64,000 nt of DNA from an uncultured Lachnospiraceae bacterium (GTDB lineage: Bacteria; Bacillota; Clostridia; Lachnospirales; Lachnospiraceae), in contig CAJUDE010000044.1 of NCBI GenBank assembly GCA_910585295.1, forward strand, positions 88,552-152,551, written 5' to 3'. The translations under genes were made by a program, and so were the position numbers. Of this stretch, positions 25,088-34,213 are shown in pieces (position 1 is the stretch's first letter; each line of letters opens with the position of its first letter). The notes under the pieces are model-generated. The model did no database searches, was not told where the DNA came from, and worked only from the letters and a program-made list of their open reading frames with translations.

Positions 25088-25162
25088 GATTGAAAATGAC
25101 TGAAAATGGTGGTATTATACAATTACAGTCAAAAACAATCAAGAAACAGTCAAAATCAGTCA
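25088..25162 (+). promoter_or_regulatory. fru promoter and FruR-type operator repeats
   Basis: The promoter is TTGAAA (25090-25095), a 17-base spacer, and TATTAT (25113-25118). Around it are repeated half-sites: TGATTG and TGACTG (25088-25102) are mirrored by CAGTCA and CAATCA (25126-25141). CAGTCAAAA recurs at 25147, 21 bases or two helical turns after the copy at 25126, and a further CAGTCA lies at 25157. They are probably autoregulatory sites for the DeoR-family protein encoded next. Confidence 0.7.
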
Positions 25163-25177
25163 CGCGAGGAAAGAAAC

Positions 25178-25942
25178 ATGCTGTTGGAAAAGAGATTGGA
25201 AGAAATTTTGAAGTTGGTGGAAGAGAACGGCAGCGTGACCGTGCAGGAATTGACGGAACGCCTGAAAGCTTCAGAATCCACAATCCGCAGGGATTTATAC
25301 CTGCTGGATGAAGAGGGGAAGCTGAACCGGGTACACGGGGGCGCGACTGCCATCAATGCATTTTATGCCAGCGCCAGGGATGTGGAAGTGGCATACCGCA
25401 GGGATTTGAACCAGGAAGAGAAAACAGAGATTGCAAAATATGCCTCCACGCTGGTGAAGCCAGGGGATTTGGTATATTTGGATGCAGGGACAACTACTGA
25501 CCGGGTGATTGATTTTATCCGTGAGAAGGACGCGGTATATGTCACAAATGCGCTTGGGCATGCCAAACGGCTGGCAGAAGCAGGTTTTGAGGCCTATATC
25601 CTGGGCGGGAAGTTTAAGCTGGCGACAGAAGCCATTGTAGGGATTGGGACGGTGGCGGAATTGGAAAGGTTTAATTTTTCCATAGGCTTTCTTGGGACAA
25701 ATGGAATTAGCCGGACTGCGGGCTTTTCTACCCCAGATATGGATGAGGCCATGGTAAAGCGCAAGGCGGTGATGCAGTGCCGCAGGCCATATATTTTGGC
25801 GGACAGTTCCAAGTTTAACCAGATTTCCCCAATTACGTTTGCGGGGATAGAAGATGCAGAACTGATTACCCTGGAAGTAAAGCATGGCGGTTTCCAGGAT
25901 TTGAAGAATATTATTGAAGTGAAAGGGAGGAAAAAAGAATGA
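25178..25942 (+). CDS. fruR: DeoR-family regulator of fructose operon
   Basis: A 254-residue DeoR-type repressor. The N-terminal winged helix-turn-helix is RLEEILKLVEENGSVTVQEL to STIRRDLYLLDEEGKL, and the C-terminal sensor domain has the sugar-phosphate pocket pattern (VYLDAGTTTDRVIDF, then YILADSSKFN). Position ahead of fruK and fruA implies that fructose-1-phosphate is the inducer. The ATG at 25178 has GAGGAAAG upstream; the frame extends to 25106 but would cover the operators. It overlaps fruK by four bases (ATGA). The repeated CAGTCA half-sites just upstream fit autoregulation. Confidence 0.9.
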   Translation: MLLEKRLEEILKLVEENGSVTVQELTERLKASESTIRRDLYLLDEEGKLNRVHGGATAINAFYASARDVEVAYRRDLNQEEKTEIAKYASTLVKPGDLVYLDAGTTTDRVIDFIREKDAVYVTNALGHAKRLAEAGFEAYILGGKFKLATEAIVGIGTVAELERFNFSIGFLGTNGISRTAGFSTPDMDEAMVKRKAVMQCRRPYILADSSKFNQISPITFAGIEDAELITLEVKHGGFQDLKNIIEVKGRKKE

Positions 25943-26850
25943 TTTACACAGTAACTTTTAACCCAAGCCTGGACTACATAGTAAGCGTGGACGACTTCAC
26001 GCTGGGGCGGGTAAACCGCACAACAAAAGAATTGGTGTACCCTGGAGGGAAAGGCGTGAATGTTTCCCTGGTGCTGAAAAACCTCGGCATGGAAAGCACA
26101 GCCCTAGGGTTTACCGCAGGGTTTACCGGGGCGGAAATTGAGAGGGGCTTAGAGGAATGGGGATGCCTGACAGATTTTATCCGCATATCAGAAGGGATGT
26201 CCAGAATCAACATGAAGCTTCGCTCTAGGGAAGAGAGCGAGGTCAACGGGCAGGGGCCAAAAATTTCGGAAGAAGCATTGGAAGAGCTGTACAAGAAGTT
26301 AGATGGAATGAAGCCAGAGGACGTGCTGGTGTTGGCAGGGAGCATACCAAACAGTATGCCGGATTCAAGCTACGAGCAGATATTGGCACGGGTGCAGGAC
26401 AAGAAGGTACGTTCTGTTGTAGACGCCACCGGCGACCTTTTGGTCAATGTGTTAAAATACCATCCGTTCCTGATTAAGCCCAATAACCATGAGTTAGAGG
26501 AAATTTTCCACGTGCCAATGGACAGCAACGGGACAATTGTCACTTATGCAAAAAAAATGCAGGAAATGGGCGCGCAAAACGTGTTGATTTCCATGGCGGG
26601 CGACGGCGCAATCCTGGTGGCTGCAGATGGGAGCGTATGGGAAAGCCCGGCGCCCAAGGGGAAAGTTGTGAATTCTGTAGGCGCGGGGGACTCTATGGTG
26701 GCAGGGTTCCTTACTGGCTATTTGAAGAGCGGGAAGTATGAAGAAGCGTTCCATATGGGGATTGCTGCTGGAAGCGCCAGCGCATTTTCAGAACGCCTGG
26801 CCACTCAGGAAGAAGTGGATGGGATTTTGGGCCAAATGGGCTGGAATTAA
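25939..26850 (+). CDS. fruK: 1-phosphofructokinase
   Basis: A 303-residue PfkB-family sugar kinase that phosphorylates fructose-1-phosphate, the product of the fructose PTS, to fructose-1,6-bisphosphate. Signatures are NPSLDYIV at the start, YPGGKGVNVSLVLKNLG as the first PfkB pattern, and NSVGAGDSMVAGF with the catalytic Asp near residue 253. It is translationally coupled to fruR, and fruA follows after 37 bases. This is the standard fruR-fruK-fruA operon of Firmicutes. Confidence 0.94.
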   Translation: MIYTVTFNPSLDYIVSVDDFTLGRVNRTTKELVYPGGKGVNVSLVLKNLGMESTALGFTAGFTGAEIERGLEEWGCLTDFIRISEGMSRINMKLRSREESEVNGQGPKISEEALEELYKKLDGMKPEDVLVLAGSIPNSMPDSSYEQILARVQDKKVRSVVDATGDLLVNVLKYHPFLIKPNNHELEEIFHVPMDSNGTIVTYAKKMQEMGAQNVLISMAGDGAILVAADGSVWESPAPKGKVVNSVGAGDSMVAGFLTGYLKSGKYEEAFHMGIAAGSASAFSERLATQEEVDGILGQMGWN

Positions 26851-26887
26851 AACCGGGGTTTTAAATACGCAATGAAGGAGGGCAACC

Positions 26888-28819
26888 ATGAAAATTACAG
26901 ATTTGTTAGTAAAGGAAGGAATCGAACTGAATGGCCAGGCAGCTTCCAAAAGGGAAGCCATTGACAAAATGGTGGACTTAATGGCGGCAACTGGAAAAAT
27001 TGCGGATAAGGAAGCGTATAAAGCGCAGGTGCTGCGAAGGGAAGAGGAAGGCAGCACAGGGATTGGCGAAGGGATCGCCATCCCACATGGGAAATGTGAC
27101 GCCGTAAAAGCTCCAGGGCTGGCGGCGATGGTGTTAAAGGATGGCGTGGATTATGATTCTTTGGATGGCGCGCCTGCAGATTTGATATTCCTGATTGCAG
27201 CGCCAAATACAAAAGATAATGTGCATTTGGATGTGTTAAGCCGTCTGTCCGTGCTTTTGATGGATGAAGAGTTTACCGGGAAGCTACGGAATGCCAAAAC
27301 TACCGAGGAGTTTCTAGGGTATGTGGATGCAGCGGAGCAGGAGAAGCTGGCGGACGAGGCCAAAAAGCAGCAGGAAGGGCAAAAACAGGAAGCGGCGCCA
27401 GGCAAAAGCCTAAAGCTGTTAGGGGTGACGGCATGCCCAACGGGAATTGCCCATACCTATATGGCGGCAGAGGCATTGGAGAAAAAGGCAAAGGAGCTGG
27501 GCTTTTCCATTAAAGTGGAGACTAGAGGTTCCGGAGGGGCGAAGAATGTCCTGACAGATGCAGAGATTGCAGCAGCAGACTGCATTATTGTATGTGTGGA
27601 CACGAATGTCCCTATGGACCGTTTTGACGGCAAGAAAGTGATTGTGCGGCAAGTGTCTGACGGCATCAACAAAGCAGAAGAGCTGCTTAGGCTTGCGGAA
27701 AGCGGCAATGTAGAGGTTTACCATGCAGGGAATAAGCCTGCAGCGGCTGCTGCTGGCGGGAGTGGGAAAGAAAGCGTTGGGCATAGCCTGTATAAACACC
27801 TGATGAATGGGGTTTCCCATATGCTTCCCTTTGTGGTAGGCGGCGGTATTTTAATTGCCATAGCATTTTTAATAGACGGCATGAGCGTGGATTTGTCATC
27901 GCTGGCGCCGGAAGACCGTGGGAATTTCGGAAGCATTACCTCTGCAGCGGCGTTATTCAAAGGGATCGGGGATAAGGCGTTTGGATTTATGCTGCCCATC
28001 CTGGCAGGGTTTATTGCCATGAGTATTGCAGACCGTCCAGGGCTGGTTGTCGGGGTGGTAGGCGGCTCCATTGCAGCCGGTGGCAAAAGCGGGTTCCTTG
28101 GCGCGCTGGTCGCAGGGTTTTTGGCAGGGTATTTGATTATTGGGCTAAAAAAATTGTTAGAGAAGCTGCCAGAAAGTTTGGATGGCATCAAAACCATACT
28201 GTTATATCCGCTTCTTGGAGTATTTTTCATGGGCGTAATTATGAACTATGTGATTGAGCCTCCAGTTGGGGCTTTGAACACCCTTTTAAACAATGGGCTG
28301 TCCGGCATGAACGGAACAAGTTCTGTGCTGCTGGGCGTTATCTTAGGGGCAATGATGGCTGCGGACTTAGGAGGGCCAATCAATAAGGCGGCTTATGTAT
28401 TCGGCACCGCGTCTATTGCGGCAGGCAATTATAATATTATGGCGGCAGTGATGATTGGCGGGATGGTGCCGCCCTGCGCCATCGCATTGGCAACGCTGTT
28501 GTTTAAAAATAAATTTACAGAAGAAGAGCGTAAATCTGGGCCTACCAACTTTATTATGGGGCTGTCCTTTATCTCAGAAGGGGCTATCCCATTCGCGGCC
28601 TCAGACCCTCTCCATGTGATTCCAGCCATGATGGTTGGCTCTGGCGTGGCAGGGGCGGCTTCCATGCTGTTTAACTGCACTTTGATGGCGCCCCATGGCG
28701 GGATCTTCGTATTCCCTGTAGTTGGGAACACGGTAATGTACCTGGTAGCCCTGGTGATAGGGACAATTGTAGGGGCAATCTTATTAGGGGTATTGAAAAA
28801 AGATGCAAAATTAGTATAA
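26888..28819 (+). CDS. fruA: fructose-specific PTS transporter IIABC
   Basis: A 643-residue three-domain PTS permease importing fructose as fructose-1-phosphate. The IIA domain (about 1-145) has IPHGK with the phospho-acceptor His67. The IIB domain (about 175-275) has GVTACPTGIAHTYMAAEAL with Cys183 as phospho-acceptor. The IIC membrane domain (about 300-640) has many hydrophobic segments, including VVGGSIAAGGKSGFLGALVAGF and SEGAIPFAASDPLHVIP. The linkers are charged and Ala/Gln-rich. AAGGAGGGC precedes the ATG. It receives phosphate from HPr, encoded just downstream. Confidence 0.94.
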   Translation: MKITDLLVKEGIELNGQAASKREAIDKMVDLMAATGKIADKEAYKAQVLRREEEGSTGIGEGIAIPHGKCDAVKAPGLAAMVLKDGVDYDSLDGAPADLIFLIAAPNTKDNVHLDVLSRLSVLLMDEEFTGKLRNAKTTEEFLGYVDAAEQEKLADEAKKQQEGQKQEAAPGKSLKLLGVTACPTGIAHTYMAAEALEKKAKELGFSIKVETRGSGGAKNVLTDAEIAAADCIIVCVDTNVPMDRFDGKKVIVRQVSDGINKAEELLRLAESGNVEVYHAGNKPAAAAAGGSGKESVGHSLYKHLMNGVSHMLPFVVGGGILIAIAFLIDGMSVDLSSLAPEDRGNFGSITSAAALFKGIGDKAFGFMLPILAGFIAMSIADRPGLVVGVVGGSIAAGGKSGFLGALVAGFLAGYLIIGLKKLLEKLPESLDGIKTILLYPLLGVFFMGVIMNYVIEPPVGALNTLLNNGLSGMNGTSSVLLGVILGAMMAADLGGPINKAAYVFGTASIAAGNYNIMAAVMIGGMVPPCAIALATLLFKNKFTEEERKSGPTNFIMGLSFISEGAIPFAASDPLHVIPAMMVGSGVAGAASMLFNCTLMAPHGGIFVFPVVGNTVMYLVALVIGTIVGAILLGVLKKDAKLV

Positions 28820-28921
28820 TAATAGATACAGTTGGTTAAAACGCCCAGGCTCAGAAGGGGTTACATATTACAGCATTTTGCGCCGGGCTAAAATAAAGAA
28901 AACAAAAAGGAGAATAAGATT

Positions 28922-29179
28922 ATGAAGACATTTGACTACACCATTACAGACCCAGAAGGGATCCATGCAAGGCCAGCAGGGCTTTTTGTTAAGGAAGCAG
29001 GGAAATTTGCAAGCAAGATCACCATTGCCAAAGATGGGAAAGAAGTGGATGCAAAGAGAATTTTTGGGATTATGAGCCTTGGGGTAAAAAAAGACAATGT
29101 TGTTACATTGAACATTGAGGGCGAGGACGAAGAGGCAGCTTGCAGCGCATTAGAAGCATTCTTTAAAGAAAATCTGTAA
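28922..29179 (+). CDS. ptsH: phosphocarrier protein HPr (Arg at position 46)
   Basis: An 85-residue HPr that passes phosphate from enzyme I to the IIA domains. The active His15 lies in EGIHARPAG. The usual regulatory Ser46, target of HPr kinase in most Firmicutes (KSIMGVMSL), is Arg here: AKRIFGIMSLG. This copy should therefore not form HPr-Ser-P, the CcpA co-repressor, although Ser52 is present. An AAGGAG ribosome site precedes the ATG. It lies between the fructose operon and ptsI; a hairpin separates it from ptsI. Confidence 0.92.
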   Translation: MKTFDYTITDPEGIHARPAGLFVKEAGKFASKITIAKDGKEVDAKRIFGIMSLGVKKDNVVTLNIEGEDEEAACSALEAFFKENL

Positions 29180-29188
29180 ATGGCGGGC

Positions 29189-29239
29189 AGGTAACTGCAA
29201 AGCGAAAATGTTTGGGTCAGCCAGCTTTGCAGTTGCCTG
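29189..29239 (+). terminator. hairpin between ptsH and ptsI
   Basis: AGGTAACTGCAAAGC pairs with GCTTTGCAGTTGCCT (one mismatch), with a loop of about 20 bases. No T run follows, so it may set the ptsH to ptsI expression ratio by partial termination or mRNA processing. Confidence 0.6.
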
Positions 29240-29290
29240 TATTTCTATAGGTAACAGGCCAGCTATATGAACAGTGAAAGGAGTGGCCAA

Positions 29291-30919
29291 ATGTTAAAAT
29301 TCAGCGGTAGCAGCGTATTTGGCGGTGTGGCTATTGGGAAGCTTGCAATTTTCCAGAAAAATGAGAATAAAGTGGAGCGGCGCCATATCGAAGATGCGGA
29401 ACAGGAAATTGCACGTTTTGAGAAGGCAAAAGAAGAGGCGTTGAAGCAGCTTCAAGGGTTATATGACAAAGCCCTGAAAGATGTGGGGGAAGCCAATGCC
29501 ATGATTTTTGAAGTGCATCAGATGATGCTGGAGGATTTGGATTATCAGGATTCCATCCATTATATGATAAAAGAGCAGCAGATTAATGCAGAATATGCAG
29601 TTGCGCAGACCAGCGACAACTTTGCGGAAATGTTTGCGGCGATGGACGACGCCTATATGCAGGGGCGTGCCGCAGATGTCCGGGATATTTCAGAACGGTT
29701 AATCAGCATCCTTGCAGGCACCCAGAGCAGCCTGGGCACGTTTGATGAGCCAGTGGTTATAGTGGCGGAGGATTTAGCGCCCAGTGAGACCGTACAGTTT
29801 GAAAAGGATAAGCTGCTGGCAATTGTGACTCAGCAAGGCTCTGCCAATTCCCATACTGCAATTTTGGCAAGGACAATGGACATCCCAGCCATTATTCAGG
29901 CAGATATTGGCCTGAACCCTGAATATAATGGAAAGACCGTAATTGTAGATGGCTTTACAGGGGAGATTTACATAGACCCAGATGAGGAAACCAGGAAAAC
30001 CATGGAGGCAAAGCTGGCGGATTGCATAGCAGAAAAGGAATTGCTGCAGGAACTAAAAGGGAAAGAGGACGTAACCTTGGATGGGAAGCAGTTGAAGCTC
30101 TATGCAAATATTGGGAACCCTGGCGATGTGGCAAATGTGCTGCGCAATGACGCGAAGGGCATCGGCTTGTTTAGAAGCGAATTCCTTTATCTGGAAAGCA
30201 ATGATTTCCCAACAGAGGAGGAGCAGTTTAAGGCATATAAGGCGGTTGCGGAGAATATGGCAGGCAAGAAAGTCATTATCCGTACTTTAGATATTGGGGC
30301 GGATAAGACCGTAGATTACTTTAAGCTGGACAAAGAGGAAAACCCAGCAATGGGATACCGGGCGATCCGCATCTGCTTAAAGCAGCCAGAAATTTTTAAA
30401 ACCCAGCTTCGGGCATTGTACCGCGCTTCCAATTTTGGGCAGATTGCCATTATGTTCCCAATGATTATTTCTGTGGAGGAAGTAAGGAAGATTAAGGAAA
30501 TCGTGGCAGAGGTCAAAAAAGAGCTGACAGACCTCTCCATACCGTTTAAAGATGTGGAGCTTGGCGTTATGATTGAGACGCCGGCGGCAGTCCTGGTCAG
30601 CGATGAACTGGCAAAGGAAGTTGACTTCTTTAGCATTGGGACAAATGACCTGACGCAGTATACCCTTGCCATTGACAGGCAGAATGCGAAGTTGGGCGAT
30701 TTCTATAACCCACACCATAAGGCAATCCTTCGGATGATTGAGACTGTGGTGAAAAATGCCCATGCGGCAGGCATTTGGGCAGGTATCTGCGGGGAATTAG
30801 GCGCAGATTTAAGCCTGACAGAAACTTTCCTGAAAATGGGCGTGGATGAACTGTCCGTGTCCCCGGCGATGGTGCTTCGTGTAAGGAAGATTGTGCGTGA
30901 AACAGACACAAGCAAATAA
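29291..30919 (+). CDS. ptsI: PTS enzyme I
   Basis: A 542-residue phosphoenolpyruvate-protein phosphotransferase, the first enzyme of the PTS. The phospho-acceptor His188 is in GSANSHTAILARTM, and the PEP-binding barrel shows FRSEFLYL, RTLDIGADK and the C-terminal GICGELGAD with the catalytic Cys. The frame opens at 29267, but AAAGGAG at 29276 fits the ATG at 29291, which gives the normal N-terminus (LKFSGSSVFGGVAIGKL). A terminator follows the gene. Confidence 0.94.
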   Translation: MLKFSGSSVFGGVAIGKLAIFQKNENKVERRHIEDAEQEIARFEKAKEEALKQLQGLYDKALKDVGEANAMIFEVHQMMLEDLDYQDSIHYMIKEQQINAEYAVAQTSDNFAEMFAAMDDAYMQGRAADVRDISERLISILAGTQSSLGTFDEPVVIVAEDLAPSETVQFEKDKLLAIVTQQGSANSHTAILARTMDIPAIIQADIGLNPEYNGKTVIVDGFTGEIYIDPDEETRKTMEAKLADCIAEKELLQELKGKEDVTLDGKQLKLYANIGNPGDVANVLRNDAKGIGLFRSEFLYLESNDFPTEEEQFKAYKAVAENMAGKKVIIRTLDIGADKTVDYFKLDKEENPAMGYRAIRICLKQPEIFKTQLRALYRASNFGQIAIMFPMIISVEEVRKIKEIVAEVKKELTDLSIPFKDVELGVMIETPAAVLVSDELAKEVDFFSIGTNDLTQYTLAIDRQNAKLGDFYNPHHKAILRMIETVVKNAHAAGIWAGICGELGADLSLTETFLKMGVDELSVSPAMVLRVRKIVRETDTSK

Positions 30920-30926
30920 AGATAAA

Positions 30927-30965
30927 AAACAGGGCGTTATCTTAGCGGGTAACGCCCTGTTTATT
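30927..30965 (+). terminator. terminator after ptsI
   Basis: AAACAGGGCGTTA pairs with TAACGCCCTGTTT (perfect 13 bp), followed by ATTA. Confidence 0.88.
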
Positions 30966-30976
30966 AGGAGGGAATT

Positions 30977-31795
30977 ATGGCAAAAGATGATATAGACCTG
31001 AAAAAGAAACTAGGCTGCCTCAAACAGTCCCTTGCAGCCATGGGAAGCGTGGCAGTTGCTTATTCCAGCGGCGTGGACTCTACATTTTTGTTGAAAATTG
31101 CCCATGGGGTTTTGGGTGGGCGCGTGGTTGCAGTGACTGCCCAGTCCAGTTCCTTCCCCAAAAGGGAGTTAGAAGAGGCGGAGGCATTTTGCCGGGAGGA
31201 AGGCATCTTTCAGATTATCTTTGCGTCAAAGGAATTGGAAATTGAAGGGTTTTGCCAGAACCCCCCCAACCGCTGCTATCTTTGCAAAAAAGATTTTCTG
31301 GGGAAAATTAAGGGGATTGCAGCAGAACAGGGAATGGCATATGTGGTGGAAGGGTCCAATGTGGACGATGAGGGGGATTATAGGCCGGGGATGCAGGCAG
31401 TGGCAGAACTGGGGGTTAGAAGCCCCCTGCGGGAAGCAGGGCTAACGAAACAGGAGATTCGGCTTTTGTCAAAAGAGCTTGGGCTTAACACTTGGGATAA
31501 ACCATCTTTTGCATGCCTGGCGTCCCGGTTCCCGTATGGGGAACCTATTACAAAACAGAAGCTTGCCATGGCAGGGCAGGCGGAACAATTATTGAGGGAG
31601 CTTGGGTTTGCCCAATTTCGGGTCCGCATCCATGGTTCTATGGCAAGGATTGAGGTCTTGCCCAAGGATTTCCCCAAGATAATGGAAGATGGAGCCAGAG
31701 CCAGGGTGGCGCAGCGCTTTCGGGAGCTTGGGTTCACTTATATATCGCTGGATTTAGAGGGGTACCGCACTGGGAGCATGAATGAAATCTTATGA
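30977..31795 (+). CDS. larE: LarE-type sulfur transferase (nickel-pincer cofactor synthesis)
   Basis: A 272-residue PP-loop ATPase of the LarE family. LarE AMPylates P2CMN and donates sulfur from its own cysteine to build the nickel-pincer cofactor of lactate racemase and related enzymes. Visible are the PP-loop AYSSGVDSTFLLK, the NPPNRCYLCKKDF segment and CLASRFPYGEPIT with a Cys near residue 179. No larA, larB or larC is nearby, so the client enzyme is elsewhere or this paralog serves another thiolation. GGAGGG precedes the ATG. It lies directly after the ptsI terminator. Confidence 0.85.
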   Translation: MAKDDIDLKKKLGCLKQSLAAMGSVAVAYSSGVDSTFLLKIAHGVLGGRVVAVTAQSSSFPKRELEEAEAFCREEGIFQIIFASKELEIEGFCQNPPNRCYLCKKDFLGKIKGIAAEQGMAYVVEGSNVDDEGDYRPGMQAVAELGVRSPLREAGLTKQEIRLLSKELGLNTWDKPSFACLASRFPYGEPITKQKLAMAGQAEQLLRELGFAQFRVRIHGSMARIEVLPKDFPKIMEDGARARVAQRFRELGFTYISLDLEGYRTGSMNEIL

Positions 31796-31801
31796 AAAAA
31801 C

Positions 31802-31830
31802 TTGACAAATGAAAATGTCAATGGTAAATT
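31802..31830 (+). promoter_or_regulatory. promoter of PTS IICBA gene
   Basis: TTGACA at 31802-31807, a 17-base spacer, and TAAATT at 31825-31830. Transcription would start near 31837, giving a leader of about 220 bases. Confidence 0.8.
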
Positions 31831-31863
31831 AGTACATATGATGTAGTATGTTACTTATGGAAG

Positions 31864-32031
31864 ATAAGGCATTAACTATGCATAAATATTTTGGATGTTT
31901 ATGTGTGTTAGTGCCTTTTTTGTCCTCTTAATTAAGAAATTCCTTTGGATTTCTTATCAGGATTTGGGAAGGGCTTCTCACGTGATAGCGCAAAGGGCCT
32001 TCCGAAAGGCAGCCATGCCTAACACACATAA
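31864..32031 (+). promoter_or_regulatory. attenuator leader of PTS IICBA gene
   Basis: AAGGCATTAAC (about 31866) pairs with GTTAGTGCCTT, ending at about 31916 in a T run, a terminator inside the leader. The 5' arm is where an antiterminator target would overlap. Further on, GCCTAACACACATAA (32017-32031) is complementary to the terminator's 3' arm TTATGTGTGTTAGTGCC (31899-31914), offering a competing fold just before the ribosome site. The gene after the transporter encodes a BglG-type antiterminator. Confidence 0.7.
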
Positions 32032-32057
32032 CCCAAATATTAAAAAGGAGAAGAGAT

Positions 32058-34187
32058 ATGAAAGACAAAATTTTTGGCGTTTTGCAGCGTGTGGGAAGGT
32101 CTTTTATGCTTCCTATCGCAATCCTTCCGGTAGCAGGGCTTTTGCTTGGCATCGGCGGTTCTTTTTCCAATGAAACTATGTTGGGGACGTATGGCCTTTT
32201 GGGAGTTATGGGGCCGGGGACCGTATTTAACGCGGTTTTTAAAATTATGAGTGAAGCGGGCGACATTGTATTTGCGAACCTGCCCATTATTTTTGCCATG
32301 GGCGTTGCCATTGGCATGGCAAAGAAAGAGAAGGATGTTGCGGCATTGTCTGCAGTCGTTGCATTTTTTATTATGCATGCGTCCATTGGCGCATTGATCA
32401 ATATCAATGGCGGGGCAGACAGCATGTTAAAGGGCGCTACGGCGTCTGTCTGTGGCATCACATCCTTGCAGATGGGTGTGTTTGGCGGTATTATTGTAGG
32501 CCTTGGCGTTGCGGCCCTGCACAATAAATTTTATAAGATTGAGCTTCCCCAGGTGCTGTCTTTCTTTGGCGGGACCAGGTTTGTGCCAATTGTCAGCGCA
32601 TTGGTGTATACGGCGGTGGGGATTTTGATGTTTTTTATTTGGCCGGTAATCCAGAAAGGCATTTACGGCGTAGGCGATGTGGTGCTGAATTCTGGCTATG
32701 CAGGGACTTGGGTTTACGGGTTGATGGAACGTCTGTTGATACCTTTTGGTCTGCACCATGTGTTCTACCTTCCGTTTTGGCAGACTGCTGTGGGCGGGAC
32801 TTTGGAAGTGGCAGGGCAGACCATCGAAGGGGCGCAGAATATCTTTTTTGCCCAGCTATCAGACCCTACCGTAGAACATTTTGCAGTGTCTGCAACTAGA
32901 TTTATGTCAGGGAAATTCCCGTTGATGATTTTTGGGCTTCCTGGGGCGGCGTTGGCGATGTATAAGACAGCGAAGCCAGAGAAAAAACAGGCGGCGGCAG
33001 GTCTATTGATGTCGGCTGCGCTTACTTCCATGCTAACTGGGATTACGGAGCCTTTGGAATTTACATTCCTGTTTGTGGCGCCGCTCCTTTATGGGATCCA
33101 TTGCGTGCTGGCAGGGTTTGCCTATATGTTGATGCATGTGTTTGAAGTGGGCGTGGGCATGACGTTCTCTGGCGGGGTCATCGACTTGTTCCTTTTCGGG
33201 GTCCTCCAGGGAAATGGGAAAACAAACTGGATTTGGGTAGTGGTTGTAGGGGTATTCTATTTTGTAGTTTATTATTTCCTGTTCCGCTTTTTGATTGCGA
33301 AAATGGATTTGAAGACCCCAGGGCGTGACGACAACGAAGAAGTGAAGCTATACCGCAGGAGCGATGTGGAAGCCAAAAAAGGCGATGGAGGGGCAGCCCA
33401 GGAAGAAGACGCGTTATCAGAGACGATTTGCCATGGGCTTGGCGGAAAGAAAAATATTTCAGATGTAGACTGCTGCGCCACAAGGCTGCGGTGTACGGTA
33501 TATAAGGCGGAGCTTGTCAATGACGCCCTGTTAAAATCCACAGGCGCTTCCGGTGTGGTGCATAAAGGAAACGGCGTCCAGGTTATTTATGGGCCGAGGG
33601 TAACGGTAATTAAATCAAACCTGGAAGACTACCTGGAAACGGCGCCCAATGAAGAGTTTGTTTCTGGCAAGGCAAAAGGGCAAGCAGAAGGGCAGAAGGA
33701 AGCGAAGGCAGAGGGGAAAGTGGTTAAGACGGTGGTTGTGGCAAGCCCTGTCACTGGCATTGCCGCAGATTTGTCCCAGGCGCCAGACGAGGCATTTGCA
33801 AGCAGGATGATGGGGGACGGCGCAGTGGTGACGCCAGAGGATTGTGTGGTGAAGGCGCCGGAAGATGGGGAAGTGTGTTTTGTGTTTGAGACGAAACATG
33901 CAGTCGGCTTCCTGACAGACACGGGCTTAAGCCTTTTGATCCATATGGGCATTGATACCGTTTCACTAAATGGGCAGGGCTTTGAAGTATTTGTGGAAAA
34001 TGGGCAGAAAGTGAAAAAGGGCGAGCCAATGCTGAAACTGGATTTGGAATACCTGAAAGCGAACGCGCCTTCCCTAGCATCTCCGGTGCTATGCACAGAG
34101 TTAGAGGATAACCAGAAAATCCGGCTGCTGAAAGAAGGGGGCATAGCGGCTGGCGAGCCATTGTTTGCAGTGGATTTCTACGAATAA
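32058..34187 (+). CDS. glucose-family PTS transporter IICBA
   Basis: A 709-residue PTS permease with order IIC-IIB-IIA. IIC (about 1-410) is hydrophobic, starting KDKIFGVLQRVGRSFMLPIA. IIB (about 445-525) has DVDCCATRLR, where Cys473 is the likely phospho-acceptor. IIA (about 555-705) has LIHMGIDTVSL with His629. A Lys/Glu/Ala-rich linker joins B and A. The similarity is to the glucose/glucosamine/maltose type, but the exact sugar is not clear. AAAAGGAG precedes the ATG at 32058. Expression is probably controlled by antitermination in the leader. The dedicated antiterminator gene follows after 26 bases. Confidence 0.9.
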   Translation: MKDKIFGVLQRVGRSFMLPIAILPVAGLLLGIGGSFSNETMLGTYGLLGVMGPGTVFNAVFKIMSEAGDIVFANLPIIFAMGVAIGMAKKEKDVAALSAVVAFFIMHASIGALININGGADSMLKGATASVCGITSLQMGVFGGIIVGLGVAALHNKFYKIELPQVLSFFGGTRFVPIVSALVYTAVGILMFFIWPVIQKGIYGVGDVVLNSGYAGTWVYGLMERLLIPFGLHHVFYLPFWQTAVGGTLEVAGQTIEGAQNIFFAQLSDPTVEHFAVSATRFMSGKFPLMIFGLPGAALAMYKTAKPEKKQAAAGLLMSAALTSMLTGITEPLEFTFLFVAPLLYGIHCVLAGFAYMLMHVFEVGVGMTFSGGVIDLFLFGVLQGNGKTNWIWVVVVGVFYFVVYYFLFRFLIAKMDLKTPGRDDNEEVKLYRRSDVEAKKGDGGAAQEEDALSETICHGLGGKKNISDVDCCATRLRCTVYKAELVNDALLKSTGASGVVHKGNGVQVIYGPRVTVIKSNLEDYLETAPNEEFVSGKAKGQAEGQKEAKAEGKVVKTVVVASPVTGIAADLSQAPDEAFASRMMGDGAVVTPEDCVVKAPEDGEVCFVFETKHAVGFLTDTGLSLLIHMGIDTVSLNGQGFEVFVENGQKVKKGEPMLKLDLEYLKANAPSLASPVLCTELEDNQKIRLLKEGGIAAGEPLFAVDFYE

Positions 34188-34213
34188 ACCAGAAAATGTA
34201 GGCGGGGAAAAGT

